Source: Tannerella sp.
GTDB lineage: Bacteria; Bacteroidota; Bacteroidia; Bacteroidales; Tannerellaceae
Direction: 5' to 3'
Assembly: GCA_031289275.1 (NCBI GenBank)
Contig: JAITPV010000184.1
Location: 1-37,959, forward strand
Length of the DNA: 37,959 nt
Part shown: positions 8,206-17,228 of the stretch, piece after piece
How positions within the stretch are numbered: position 1 is the stretch's first letter
How the letters are laid out: each line of letters opens with the position of its first letter
Translations under genes and position numbers: made by a program
Notes under the pieces: generated by a model
The model's database searches: none
What the model saw: only the letters and a program-made list of their open reading frames with translations
What the model was told of the DNA's origin: nothing

Positions 8206-11007
8206 ATGAACAGAATCAGTCTTTTTTTATTGATTACCGTTGCAGGGTTTTTGATCTCCTGCAACCCGAAAGAAACCACCTCCGTTACGGTGGTTGATCC
8301 GACCTGCGAATATTTAGTCAATCCCTTGGGGATCGACGTCGTGCAGCCTCGTTTAGGATGGAAAATCCGGCAAACCGCCGATGCGCGTAACGGTCAGTTA
8401 CAAACCGCCTGGCAGGTGATGGTAGCTTCGTCGCCGGAGCAGTTGGCGGCCGGCAACGGCGACCTCTGGGACAGCGGCAAGGTAAAGTCCGCCCAGTCCA
8501 TTCAAGTGGCGTATCAGGGCAAACCATTGGAAAGCATGCAACAGTGCTGGTGGAAAGTCCGGATATGGAACAACCACGGCGAAGTGACCGCCTGGAGCCA
8601 ACCGGCACGCTGGGGCATGGGACTGCTTCAGCCCTCCGACTGGCAGGCGCAATGGATCGGCGACCAGCCCGATCTTGCGCTCAAGGAATATGTGGCGTAT
8701 GTGTATGCCCATCACGACCAGCCCGATTTTGACGTGGAGAAATGGAAAAATCCGCCGACGCTCCCTTCGCCGATGCTTCGCAAATCGTTTGGCGTCAACG
8801 GCGAGGTGAAACAGGCGTTCCTTTATGTCTCGGCGCTCGGATACTATGAGATGTGGATCAACGGCGCCCGTATCGGGAGCCGGCAGTTGGCGCCCGAATG
8901 GACGGACTATAATTACCGCGTGCAATACCAGACGTACGACCTGACGGAGCAGGTAAAACCGGGTGAAAATGTCCTGGCCGCCGTCCTGGCCGACGGGTGG
9001 AGCACGGGCTGTCTGGCCGGTGTGAAATGGATGAGGAGTTTTCCGCACCGCGGTTTTTACAATACCGACCGGCGGCTGATCGCCCGCTTAGCCGTGGAAT
9101 ATGCCGACGGCTCCCGCGAAGTCGTGACGACCGACGGCTCGTGGAAAATCAATCCCGACGGTTTTATCCGCTCCGCCGATAACTTTGCCGGCCAAACCAT
9201 CGACGCCCGCAAGATCATTCCCGGATGGGATCAACCCGGATTCGACGATTCGGCGTGGGAGAATGTGTATACGGACAGCGAGGTCAACAAGCATCTGACG
9301 GCGCAGATAAACGAACCGATACGGATACACCAGGCGCTCAAACCGGTGCGCGTCTGGGCGTGGAAAGACAAATACCTGGTGGATTTCGGACAGAACATCG
9401 CCGGATGGTGCGCTCTGAAGATAAAGGGCCGGGCGGGAACCGCCGTCACCCTGCGTCACGGGGAATGGCTCGACAACGACGGCAGCGTCTACACCGCCAG
9501 TCTCGGATACGCCAAAGCGACGGATGTATTCATCCTGTCCGGCGGCGAGGACGTATTTGAACCGCATTTCACCTACCACGGATTCCAGTATGTCGAAATT
9601 TCCGGCCTGGAGGCCGCCCCGTCGCCGGATATGATTACGGCAAAGGCTGTTTCGTCCGACCCCGAAGTAACCGGCTCATTCGAATGTTCCAATCCGGAAC
9701 TCAACCTCCTGTTCGGCAATATCCTCTGGACGCAACGCAACAACATGTTCAGCGTCCTGACCGACAATCCCTCGCGCGACGAGCGTACAGGCGCCCTCGG
9801 CGACGCACAGATATTCTGTCGCAGCAGCATGTTCAACATGAACATGGCCGCGTTCTATACCAAGATCGTGCAGGACCTGCGCGAAGGCGGTGTCGCCCCG
9901 AACGGACAGTTCTTCTCGATGGCGCCGACCCTCGCCAATCCGCCCTACTGGGAGGGATTTATCGGCGCTCCCGGATGGGCCGAAGCCGGGATCATCATCC
10001 CCTGGCGCATGTTCGAATACTATGCCGACGTACGCGCCCTGGCCGACATCTACGAAGCCATGAAGGGACATGTAGATGCCATCCTGACCGAAAATCCCGG
10101 ACTGATCTGGCGCGTGCGCCACAATCACAACAACGACTGGCTCAATGCCAACACGATTTCCAATCCGCCCGAATCCGATTACAACACCAAGCGGGGCGCC
10201 ATACCGGACGATGTCTTTTCCACAGCCTTCTTTGCCTGTGCCGCACGGATGGTATCGACCATTGCCGTCACGCTTGACCATCCCGCAGACGCCACACACT
10301 ACGGCGAACTGGCGGACAGGATTACGGATTTATTCGTCAAATCATACGTCAGCCCCGACGGGAAAGTGGAAGGCCATTCGCAGGCCGCCTACGCGCTGGC
10401 CTTGAACTACGATCTTTTGCCGGAGAACCTGCGCGACGCCGCGTTCGCTCATTTGCTGGCATGTATCGAAGAATACGACTACCGGATTTCCACCGGATTC
10501 ATCACTACTCCGATGCTGATGGAAGAGTTGGTTGTGCGCGGTCGCACCGACATTGCCTACCGTCTGCTCGAGTCCGACCGCTTTCCTTCGTGGCTCTACC
10601 CGGTCAAGCAGGGCGCTACCACGATCTGGGAACGCTGGGATGCGTACGTGAAAGGGCGCGGCATCCTGTCCGGAACGATGAACTCGTTCGACCATTTCGC
10701 GTTCGGATCGGTAGCCGAATGGATGTACCGCAACATCCTCGGCATTAATCCCGACATCCGTCATCCCGGCTATGCTCATTTCACGATTCACCCCCGTCCG
10801 GGAGGTACGCTGACCTGGGCGAAAGGCTCTTATAACTCCATTCGCGGAGAGATTGCTTCGTCGTGGAAGATCGAAGACGGGCAATTCACGCTGGACGTGA
10901 AAATCCCCGCCAACACAACGGCAACCATTGTCCTGCCCGACGGTGAAACGAAAGAAGCAGGTTCGGGGGAATACCGGTTCAAAGCAAAATTAAGAGTTAA
11001 GAATTAA
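8206..11007 (+). CDS. Alpha-L-rhamnosidase (GH78-like), lipoprotein
   Basis: 933 aa; lipobox FLISCNP; DNPSRDERTGALGDAQIF and GATTIWERWD motifs; NSFDHFAFGSVAEWMYR. Confidence 0.9.
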   Translation: MNRISLFLLITVAGFLISCNPKETTSVTVVDPTCEYLVNPLGIDVVQPRLGWKIRQTADARNGQLQTAWQVMVASSPEQLAAGNGDLWDSGKVKSAQSIQVAYQGKPLESMQQCWWKVRIWNNHGEVTAWSQPARWGMGLLQPSDWQAQWIGDQPDLALKEYVAYVYAHHDQPDFDVEKWKNPPTLPSPMLRKSFGVNGEVKQAFLYVSALGYYEMWINGARIGSRQLAPEWTDYNYRVQYQTYDLTEQVKPGENVLAAVLADGWSTGCLAGVKWMRSFPHRGFYNTDRRLIARLAVEYADGSREVVTTDGSWKINPDGFIRSADNFAGQTIDARKIIPGWDQPGFDDSAWENVYTDSEVNKHLTAQINEPIRIHQALKPVRVWAWKDKYLVDFGQNIAGWCALKIKGRAGTAVTLRHGEWLDNDGSVYTASLGYAKATDVFILSGGEDVFEPHFTYHGFQYVEISGLEAAPSPDMITAKAVSSDPEVTGSFECSNPELNLLFGNILWTQRNNMFSVLTDNPSRDERTGALGDAQIFCRSSMFNMNMAAFYTKIVQDLREGGVAPNGQFFSMAPTLANPPYWEGFIGAPGWAEAGIIIPWRMFEYYADVRALADIYEAMKGHVDAILTENPGLIWRVRHNHNNDWLNANTISNPPESDYNTKRGAIPDDVFSTAFFACAARMVSTIAVTLDHPADATHYGELADRITDLFVKSYVSPDGKVEGHSQAAYALALNYDLLPENLRDAAFAHLLACIEEYDYRISTGFITTPMLMEELVVRGRTDIAYRLLESDRFPSWLYPVKQGATTIWERWDAYVKGRGILSGTMNSFDHFAFGSVAEWMYRNILGINPDIRHPGYAHFTIHPRPGGTLTWAKGSYNSIRGEIASSWKIEDGQFTLDVKIPANTTATIVLPDGETKEAGSGEYRFKAKLRVKN

Positions 11008-11043
11008 GAGTTAAGAGTTATGATTACAAGAGGAATTGAGAAT
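10987..11043. repeat. Heptamer module, reverse orientation (GAGTTAA GAATTAA GAGTTAA GAGTT ATGATTACA)
   Basis: 7-bp period; overlaps the 3' end and stop of the GH78 gene. Confidence 0.85.
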
Positions 11044-11067
11044 GAAATGTCACTTTGAATCTTTCTT

Positions 11068-12009
11068 ATGGGAAATAAAGTAACGGAACTATTACAAATA
11101 AAATATCCCCTGATTCAGGGAGGCATGGTGTGGTGCAGCGGCTGGAAACTGGCATCGGCCGTCAGCAATAACGGCGGGCTGGGACTGTTGGGCGCCGGCT
11201 CCATGCACCCTGAACTGCTGCGTGAACATATTATTAAATGTAAGGCGGCCACTCGCTTTCCTTTCGGAGTGAATGTTCCTCTGACGTTTTACGAAGCCGA
11301 AGAAATCATGAAAGTGATTATCGACGAAGGCGTAAAGATCGTGTTCAGTTCCGCCGGCAATCCCAAGACATGGACAAGCACGTTGCAACGCCACGGCATC
11401 ACGGTGGTGCATGTCGTATCCGGTTCGCGCTTTGCCCAAAAAGCCGAAGAGGCCGGAGTGGATGCCCTCGTGGCCGAAGGATTCGAGGCCGGCGGACATA
11501 ACGGACGCGAAGAAACGACCACCTTCACCCTTATTCCGCAAGTGCGGAAACTCACCCGCCTGCCGTTGATCGCCGCGGGAGGCGTCGGCACCGGAAGCGG
11601 GCTACTGGCTGCCATGAGCTTGGGCGCCGACGGGGTGCAGATCGGCACACGCTTTGCCCTGTCGGAAGAAAGTTCCGCACATATCGACTTCAAACAACGG
11701 TGTATCAACACGAACGAGGGCGATACGTTACTGACATTGAAAAAGATTTCGCCTATACGTCTGATAAAAAACGCTTTTTACGAACAAGTGAACGAGGCGG
11801 AAGGCCGGGGCGCCGGCGCCGACGAACTGCAAGCCTTATTAGGCCGCGGACGCGCCCGGATGGGCATCGCCGAAGGAGACCTGACAAACGGCATGTTGGA
11901 AATCGGACAGATATGCGCAGGCATCAAACATATCGAACCCGTGAAGACGATCATTGAAAATATTCTGACCGAATATCGGGAGGCGCTGGAGCGCTTAACC
12001 GTGTTATAA
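11068..12009 (+). CDS. Nitronate monooxygenase / enoyl-ACP reductase II (FabK)-like flavoprotein
   Basis: YPLIQGGMVWCSGWKLASAVSNNGGLGLLGAG; EGFEAGGHNG; LIAAGGVGTGSGLLAAMSLGADGVQIGTRF. Confidence 0.88.
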   Translation: MGNKVTELLQIKYPLIQGGMVWCSGWKLASAVSNNGGLGLLGAGSMHPELLREHIIKCKAATRFPFGVNVPLTFYEAEEIMKVIIDEGVKIVFSSAGNPKTWTSTLQRHGITVVHVVSGSRFAQKAEEAGVDALVAEGFEAGGHNGREETTTFTLIPQVRKLTRLPLIAAGGVGTGSGLLAAMSLGADGVQIGTRFALSEESSAHIDFKQRCINTNEGDTLLTLKKISPIRLIKNAFYEQVNEAEGRGAGADELQALLGRGRARMGIAEGDLTNGMLEIGQICAGIKHIEPVKTIIENILTEYREALERLTVL

Positions 12010-12035
12010 TGAGGCGAACGGATAAGCGCCGACAG

Positions 12036-12127
12036 AGTAGCGTTACTTGGTGTGACCAAGTAACGCTACTTGGTGCAACGGAGTAACGTTACTTGGGGTG
12101 ACGAAGTAACGTTACTTGGTCGCACCA
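12036..12127. repeat. Tandem array of four 23-bp palindrome-containing units
   Basis: Units at 12036, 12059, 12082 and 12105; core AGTARCGYTACTTGG; units 1+2 form a perfect 16-bp stem with a 3-nt loop. Confidence 0.95.
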
Positions 12128-12194
12128 AACAAAATGCTTTACCCCTTCGACGCGGAAACCGAATAAAAAAGGTAGAGAATCTATTTATTATCTC

Positions 12195-12202
12195 TATCTT
12201 TG
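12195..12202 (+). promoter_or_regulatory. TATCTTTG -7-like element just upstream of the TonB receptor gene
   Basis: Matches TAnnTTTG, but only 6 bp lie before the first ATG. Confidence 0.35.
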
Positions 12203-12208
12203 CACCCG

Positions 12209-14515
12209 ATGAAAAGTAAAAAGATTTATATCACGGGGTTATTGCTTCTGGTATGCCGGATTGGTTTTTCTCAGGAAGTACGGATTCAGGGAAAAGTGAC
12301 CGACCGGTCGACGGGGGAGCCTCTCATCGAAGCCGTTGTTTTTATTAAAGGGACTACCGTCAATACAACCTCTGCTGCCGACGGAACATATACGCTTACC
12401 TTGAAAAAAGGGACATATACGATTGCCGCATCCTATCTCGGATACTATCAGAAAGACACCGTCGTCCGGGCCGAACAGGAACAGCGGCTTGACTTTGAAC
12501 TCGAAATGAGTACGCAACTGGCGGAAGTGGAAGTCACGGCACATGCGATGGACGAAAAGGTGACAAGCGTCCAGATGGGGCTTGAAAAACTGAGCGCCAC
12601 GGAAATCAAACGGATGCCGGCGCTGATGGGTGAAGTAGACGTTCTCAAGGCGATACAGTTACTTCCCGGCGTACAAACCGTATCGGAAGGCGGTTCCGGA
12701 TTCAGTGTGCGGGGCGGCTCGCCGGATCAGAACCTGATTCTTATCGACAACACAACCGTTTATAATGCGTCGCATCTGCTGGGCTTTTTCTCGGTTTTTA
12801 ACAACGATGTCCTGAGCGGTTTGTCGCTGTACAAAGGCGATATTCCCCTGAAACATGGCGGACGGCTGTCGTCGTTGCTGGATGTACAAACCAAGACCGA
12901 TGCGCCCAAACGCTTACAGGGCGTCGGCGGCGTTGGGTTGATCTCAAGCCGTTTGATGCTGGAATCGCCTGCCGGAGAAAAAACGTCGTGGATGATCGGC
13001 GGACGGCGCAGTTACGTCGATTTGTTTCTCAAACTCTCGGCCGAAGAGGCTTTACGCAAGTCTTCCATCTACTTTTACGACCTGAACGCGAAAATCACCC
13101 ACCGCCTGACGGACAGAGACCGGCTGGAACTGAGCGGATATTACGGAAAGGATCATTTCGGCGCCGCTATGGGGGAATTTCATTATGGCAACGGCGCCGC
13201 CGCATTGATGTGGGGACATATCTTCTCGGAGCGGTTATTATCCAAAGTGAGCCTGAACCTGACAAGTTATGACTACGGGCTGGTTTCCAAATTAGAAAGC
13301 ATGGAAGCCGGCTGGGTATCCGACATCACGGACTGGACGTTTCGCCTGGATTTCAATCAACCCCTCGGCGACCTGTGGAACCTGAGCTACGGCATGGTAA
13401 ATACGTTGCACCGGTTTAATCCGGGGATTGTCACCATGCAGGGCTACGAAGGTATCCGGAAGCAACGGAACAATGCGCTGGAACATGACCTGTACGTGTC
13501 GAACGAGCAGAAGCTTTCGGAACGCTTCAGCGTCAAATACGGCCTTCGCTGGTCTGTGTTCCGCAACATCGGAAAAGCTACCGTAGCCGGATACAACGAA
13601 GACTATGAGATTGTGGACTCCACGACGTATGCCGCCGGACAATTCTATCATACGTATTCGGCCTTTGAGCCGCGCGTCGGGATGGTGATGAAACTTACCG
13701 ACGCCTCGTCCGTGAAAGCAAACTATGCGCATAATGTCCAGTTTATTCAACTGGCGAACAACTCCGCCTCCGGTTCGCCGCTGGATGTCTGGTTTTCGGC
13801 CGGGCCGAACATCAAACCGCAAACCGTCGACCTGTTTTCGACCGGTTATTTCCACAATCTGGCAAACAATACCTACGAAGCCTCGGTGGAACTGTACTAC
13901 AAAAACCTGTCCAACGTGATTGATTTTGCCGAACATTCCCAACTCCTTTTAAACGACAACCTGGACGGCCAGATACGCGCCGGAACCGGTCGCGCCTACG
14001 GAATGGAATGGATGCTGCGGAAGAATGCAGGCACGCTGACCGGCTTTGTCAATTACACGCTTTCGCGTTCCGAACGTACCATTCCCGGTATCAATCAGGG
14101 AAAAACCTATCTGGCGCCATACGACAAGACACATGCCCTGAACGTCGTAGCCAACTACGCTTTTTCGGACAAATGGAGCGCCTCGGCCATCTGGGTCTAT
14201 GCAACGGGCAATCCGACGACGTATCCTTCGGGGCGTTTCGAGATCAACGGCGAATATTTCCCGATCTATTCCGGGCGAAACGAATACCGCCGTCCCGACT
14301 ATCACCGGCTGGACCTCTCGGTCAATTACATCCCGCATCCCCGTTCACGCAAACGCTGGCGGAGCGAATGGAATCTTTCGATCTTCAATGCCTACGGGAA
14401 AAAAAATCCCTGGATGATTACCTACGATCAGAACGCCGATACCGGACTGCCCTATGCCGAAATGCTGTATTTATTCGGAGTTGTTCCCTCCATCACGTAT
14501 AATTTCAAATTTTAA
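12209..14515 (+). CDS. TonB-dependent outer-membrane receptor with carboxypeptidase-regulatory-like N-terminal domain
   Basis: MKSKKIYITGLLLLVCRIGFSQ signal; IQGKVTDRSTGEPLIEAVVFIKGT; plug FSVRGGSPDQNLILIDNTTVYN. Confidence 0.92.
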   Translation: MKSKKIYITGLLLLVCRIGFSQEVRIQGKVTDRSTGEPLIEAVVFIKGTTVNTTSAADGTYTLTLKKGTYTIAASYLGYYQKDTVVRAEQEQRLDFELEMSTQLAEVEVTAHAMDEKVTSVQMGLEKLSATEIKRMPALMGEVDVLKAIQLLPGVQTVSEGGSGFSVRGGSPDQNLILIDNTTVYNASHLLGFFSVFNNDVLSGLSLYKGDIPLKHGGRLSSLLDVQTKTDAPKRLQGVGGVGLISSRLMLESPAGEKTSWMIGGRRSYVDLFLKLSAEEALRKSSIYFYDLNAKITHRLTDRDRLELSGYYGKDHFGAAMGEFHYGNGAAALMWGHIFSERLLSKVSLNLTSYDYGLVSKLESMEAGWVSDITDWTFRLDFNQPLGDLWNLSYGMVNTLHRFNPGIVTMQGYEGIRKQRNNALEHDLYVSNEQKLSERFSVKYGLRWSVFRNIGKATVAGYNEDYEIVDSTTYAAGQFYHTYSAFEPRVGMVMKLTDASSVKANYAHNVQFIQLANNSASGSPLDVWFSAGPNIKPQTVDLFSTGYFHNLANNTYEASVELYYKNLSNVIDFAEHSQLLLNDNLDGQIRAGTGRAYGMEWMLRKNAGTLTGFVNYTLSRSERTIPGINQGKTYLAPYDKTHALNVVANYAFSDKWSASAIWVYATGNPTTYPSGRFEINGEYFPIYSGRNEYRRPDYHRLDLSVNYIPHPRSRKRWRSEWNLSIFNAYGKKNPWMITYDQNADTGLPYAEMLYLFGVVPSITYNFKF

Positions 14516-14523
14516 TCCTCCCT

Positions 14524-15408
14524 ATGACACACGTTATCAAAGCGCTCTCCGCCCTTCTGTCGCTTGCCGCAGGCATCGCTTCGTGCACAGCGCCGATCGA
14601 ACTGGAGACGAACGATTCGGCGCCGGTGATTGTCATCTACGGCGTGCTGACGGAATACGTCATGTACCAAACCGTCCGGCTGTCCGGTTCATCGCCCTAT
14701 TTTGAAGAGAAACAGAATCAGCCCGTTTCGGATGCGGAAATGACGATACAGGCTTCCGACGGACGGACGTTCGAGATGGAAGAGATTCCCCACGAAAAAG
14801 GGATTTATCAAACCCTGACACCCATGTCTGCCCTTCCGGGCATCACGTACCGGTTGATCGTCCGGGTGGATTTCGACGGAGACGGGCAGATCGAAACCTA
14901 TGAAGCCTCCACTACAATGCCCGCGCCTTTTCACATAGACTCCATCACCGTCACACCCATGGACTTCATGGGATACAAGCATTATGCCATCAACCTGTAT
15001 GCGCCGGAAGAACCTCAGGAAGACTTTTACCTGACCCGTTATATTGTGAATGATACGCTGGCAGACTATCAAATATCCAGTTATTCGGTCTTTTCCGACA
15101 ATGCGATCAATAACCAATATATAAACGGAATGTCGTTGATGTATTTCGACGACGTAGCCAACCGGAATAACGGCATCGTAGAAGAGGAGGGGTGGACTTA
15201 CGTGCAATCGGGCGACAAAATCACCGTGTGCATCAGCCGGATAGAAGAAGGCTATTATGATTTCGTCCGGCAATGCCAGTCCGAAAAGCGGGGCGAGAAT
15301 CCGTTCTTCGGCGGCCCGGCATCCAATATCGCCACCAATATCCGGCCGGGCGGCGCAGGCTATTTCGCGGCTTTCACTACCACCATCACCGATGTATACA
15401 TCCCGTAA
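14524..15408 (+). CDS. DUF4249 domain lipoprotein paired with the TonB receptor
   Basis: LAAGIASCTAPIELETNDSAPVIVIYGVLTE; immediately downstream of the receptor. Confidence 0.82.
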   Translation: MTHVIKALSALLSLAAGIASCTAPIELETNDSAPVIVIYGVLTEYVMYQTVRLSGSSPYFEEKQNQPVSDAEMTIQASDGRTFEMEEIPHEKGIYQTLTPMSALPGITYRLIVRVDFDGDGQIETYEASTTMPAPFHIDSITVTPMDFMGYKHYAINLYAPEEPQEDFYLTRYIVNDTLADYQISSYSVFSDNAINNQYINGMSLMYFDDVANRNNGIVEEEGWTYVQSGDKITVCISRIEEGYYDFVRQCQSEKRGENPFFGGPASNIATNIRPGGAGYFAAFTTTITDVYIP

Positions 15409-15661
15409 AGGAATGGAGAATTTTTATCTGTATGGAAAATGAATTGAATGAATGTACGCAAGTACGCGAGCTGTCGACGAGGAAGATAAAGAAGTCATTT
15501 TATAGTCAAAAAGTGAAATTATGCCTCTTGCAGTTGCAAAAACCATTTTTTGTATTCTATTTATGCCTCTGACAAATGTCGGAAGCATAAATACGGTAAA
15601 TTTGTCATGTCGGTCAGTTGTCGGAAGAGGCCTTATGCCAATTTGTCACCCTCATACAACA

Positions 15662-15694
15662 AATCCCAACAGGTTTTTGAAACCTGTTGGGATT
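15662..15694. terminator. Perfect 15-bp stem hairpin between convergent DUF4249 and nuoN genes
   Basis: AATCCCAACAGGTTT-TTG-AAACCTGTTGGGATT; convergent location suggests bidirectional terminator or dispersed repeat. Confidence 0.7.
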
Positions 15695-15750
15695 ATTCAT
15701 CAAAGAGGAAGGAACATTTAGCTATTGAAACCGTCGTTAACGAGAGAAGA

Positions 15751-15797
15751 TGTAATCATAACTCTTAACTCATAACTCTTAACTCTTAATTTCTTCA
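15751..15797. repeat. Heptamer module TGTAATCA(TAACTCT)(TAACTCA)(TAACTCT)(TAACTCT)TAATTTCTTC
   Basis: Clear 7-bp period, adjoining the nuoN stop codon. Confidence 0.9.
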
Positions 15798-17216
15798 AAA
15801 GCTGAATCCGTTGATCCAGTCGTATACCGAACTGAGGAGGCCGAAGGCCAGGATTCCGGTGGCGCAGAGGAGCAGGCTCAGCTTTGTATAGCGGTCGCTA
15901 CGGAAGGCGGGGAGTGGTTGCATGTTCGGTTGGATATACATGGCTTTGACGATCAGCAGATAGTAATACAGGGAAATGATCGTATTGAGCAGGGCGATAA
16001 AGACCAAAAGTTTGAATCCGGCGTTGAAGGCTGCCCTGAAAATAAAGAATTTGCTGAAAAACCCGGCGAAAGGTGGGATGCCGGCCAGCGAAAACAGGGC
16101 GAGCGTCATGAGCAGTGTCAGTTTCGGATTCGTTTGATAAAGGCCGTTATAGTCTGCCAGGTTTACTTTGCCGTTCGTTTGCTGTTCGATCACGGCGATG
16201 ATGCCGAAGATTGCCAGGTTGGCTACCAGGTAGACGAGGGCATAATATACGATCGACGTCATGCCGGCCGCATCGCCGCCGATCACACCCAGCATCAGGT
16301 ATCCCGCCTGCGAGATACTGCTGAAGGCAAAGAGCCGTTTCAGGTTTCGCTGACGGATGGCAAAAAGGTTGGCCACGGTGATCGTGGCTACCACCGTCCA
16401 AGCAAGCATATCCTGCCAGAAGGCCATCATCGGCGCAAAGACTCTGATGAAAATCACGAACAGGGTAAAGACGGCCGCGCTTTTCGACACGACCGACAGG
16501 TAGGCCGTCACATGGGTCGGCGCTCCTTCGTACACATCGGCCGTCCACAGGTGAAACGGGACGAGCGATATCTTGAACCCCAGCCCGGCAAAGAAGAATA
16601 CGAGCGCCAGTATCTGCAACGGCGTGCCCGTCAATCCGGCCGCCATATCGTCGAAGTAGAGCGTGCCCGTAGTTCCGTACAGGAAGGAGAGGCCGTACAT
16701 CATCAGTCCGGACGAAAACATGGCCGAGAGGATATACTTCGCCCCGGCTTCGGCCGAATGATGTTTGTATTTGTCGAACGCCACCAGACAGGCCAGCGGT
16801 ATGGAAGCCAGCTCCAGGCCGATCATGAAGAGCAGGAAATGCGCGGCGCCGATCATGAACAGCATGCCCAGCAGCGTGAAGAGTGTCAGCACATAAAATT
16901 CGCCGCGTTTATGTTCCGTTCCTTCCTTTTTCAGCCAGGGTTCGGCCATCATCATAACGATCAGCGTCCCGGCAGACAGGAGGGCTTTGACGACGCCCAT
17001 CATCGGGACATTTTGATACATGCCTCCGAAAACGCTTCCCGGCGTGAGCGACGGAAGCAGGCAGTACGCCGTTTGGGCGGCCAGCGCCAGACATGCTACC
17101 GGATGGAATGCCTTGCGTGCTTTCGCACCGGCAAACAAATCGTACAGGAAAAGAAAAACGATCACGCACATCAGCGACAGTTCGTTACGCATCAGTAAAA
17201 ATTGACTGTAATCCAT
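15795..17216 (-). CDS. nuoN: NADH-quinone oxidoreductase subunit N
   Basis: Proton-pumping-type multi-TM protein; last gene of the nuo operon. Confidence 0.93.
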   Translation of the reverse strand: MDYSQFLLMRNELSLMCVIVFLFLYDLFAGAKARKAFHPVACLALAAQTAYCLLPSLTPGSVFGGMYQNVPMMGVVKALLSAGTLIVMMMAEPWLKKEGTEHKRGEFYVLTLFTLLGMLFMIGAAHFLLFMIGLELASIPLACLVAFDKYKHHSAEAGAKYILSAMFSSGLMMYGLSFLYGTTGTLYFDDMAAGLTGTPLQILALVFFFAGLGFKISLVPFHLWTADVYEGAPTHVTAYLSVVSKSAAVFTLFVIFIRVFAPMMAFWQDMLAWTVVATITVANLFAIRQRNLKRLFAFSSISQAGYLMLGVIGGDAAGMTSIVYYALVYLVANLAIFGIIAVIEQQTNGKVNLADYNGLYQTNPKLTLLMTLALFSLAGIPPFAGFFSKFFIFRAAFNAGFKLLVFIALLNTIISLYYYLLIVKAMYIQPNMQPLPAFRSDRYTKLSLLLCATGILAFGLLSSVYDWINGFSF

Positions 17217-17228
17217 TATATTCGTTTT

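Noticed and set aside
12036-12127. Possible CRISPR or integron attC sites
   Set aside because: 23-bp units abut directly with no spacers; no integrase or attC core features.
15918-17198. 426-aa plus-strand ORF antisense to nuoN
   Set aside because: Composition rich in H/Q/R/G with no recognisable domain; shadow of nuoN.
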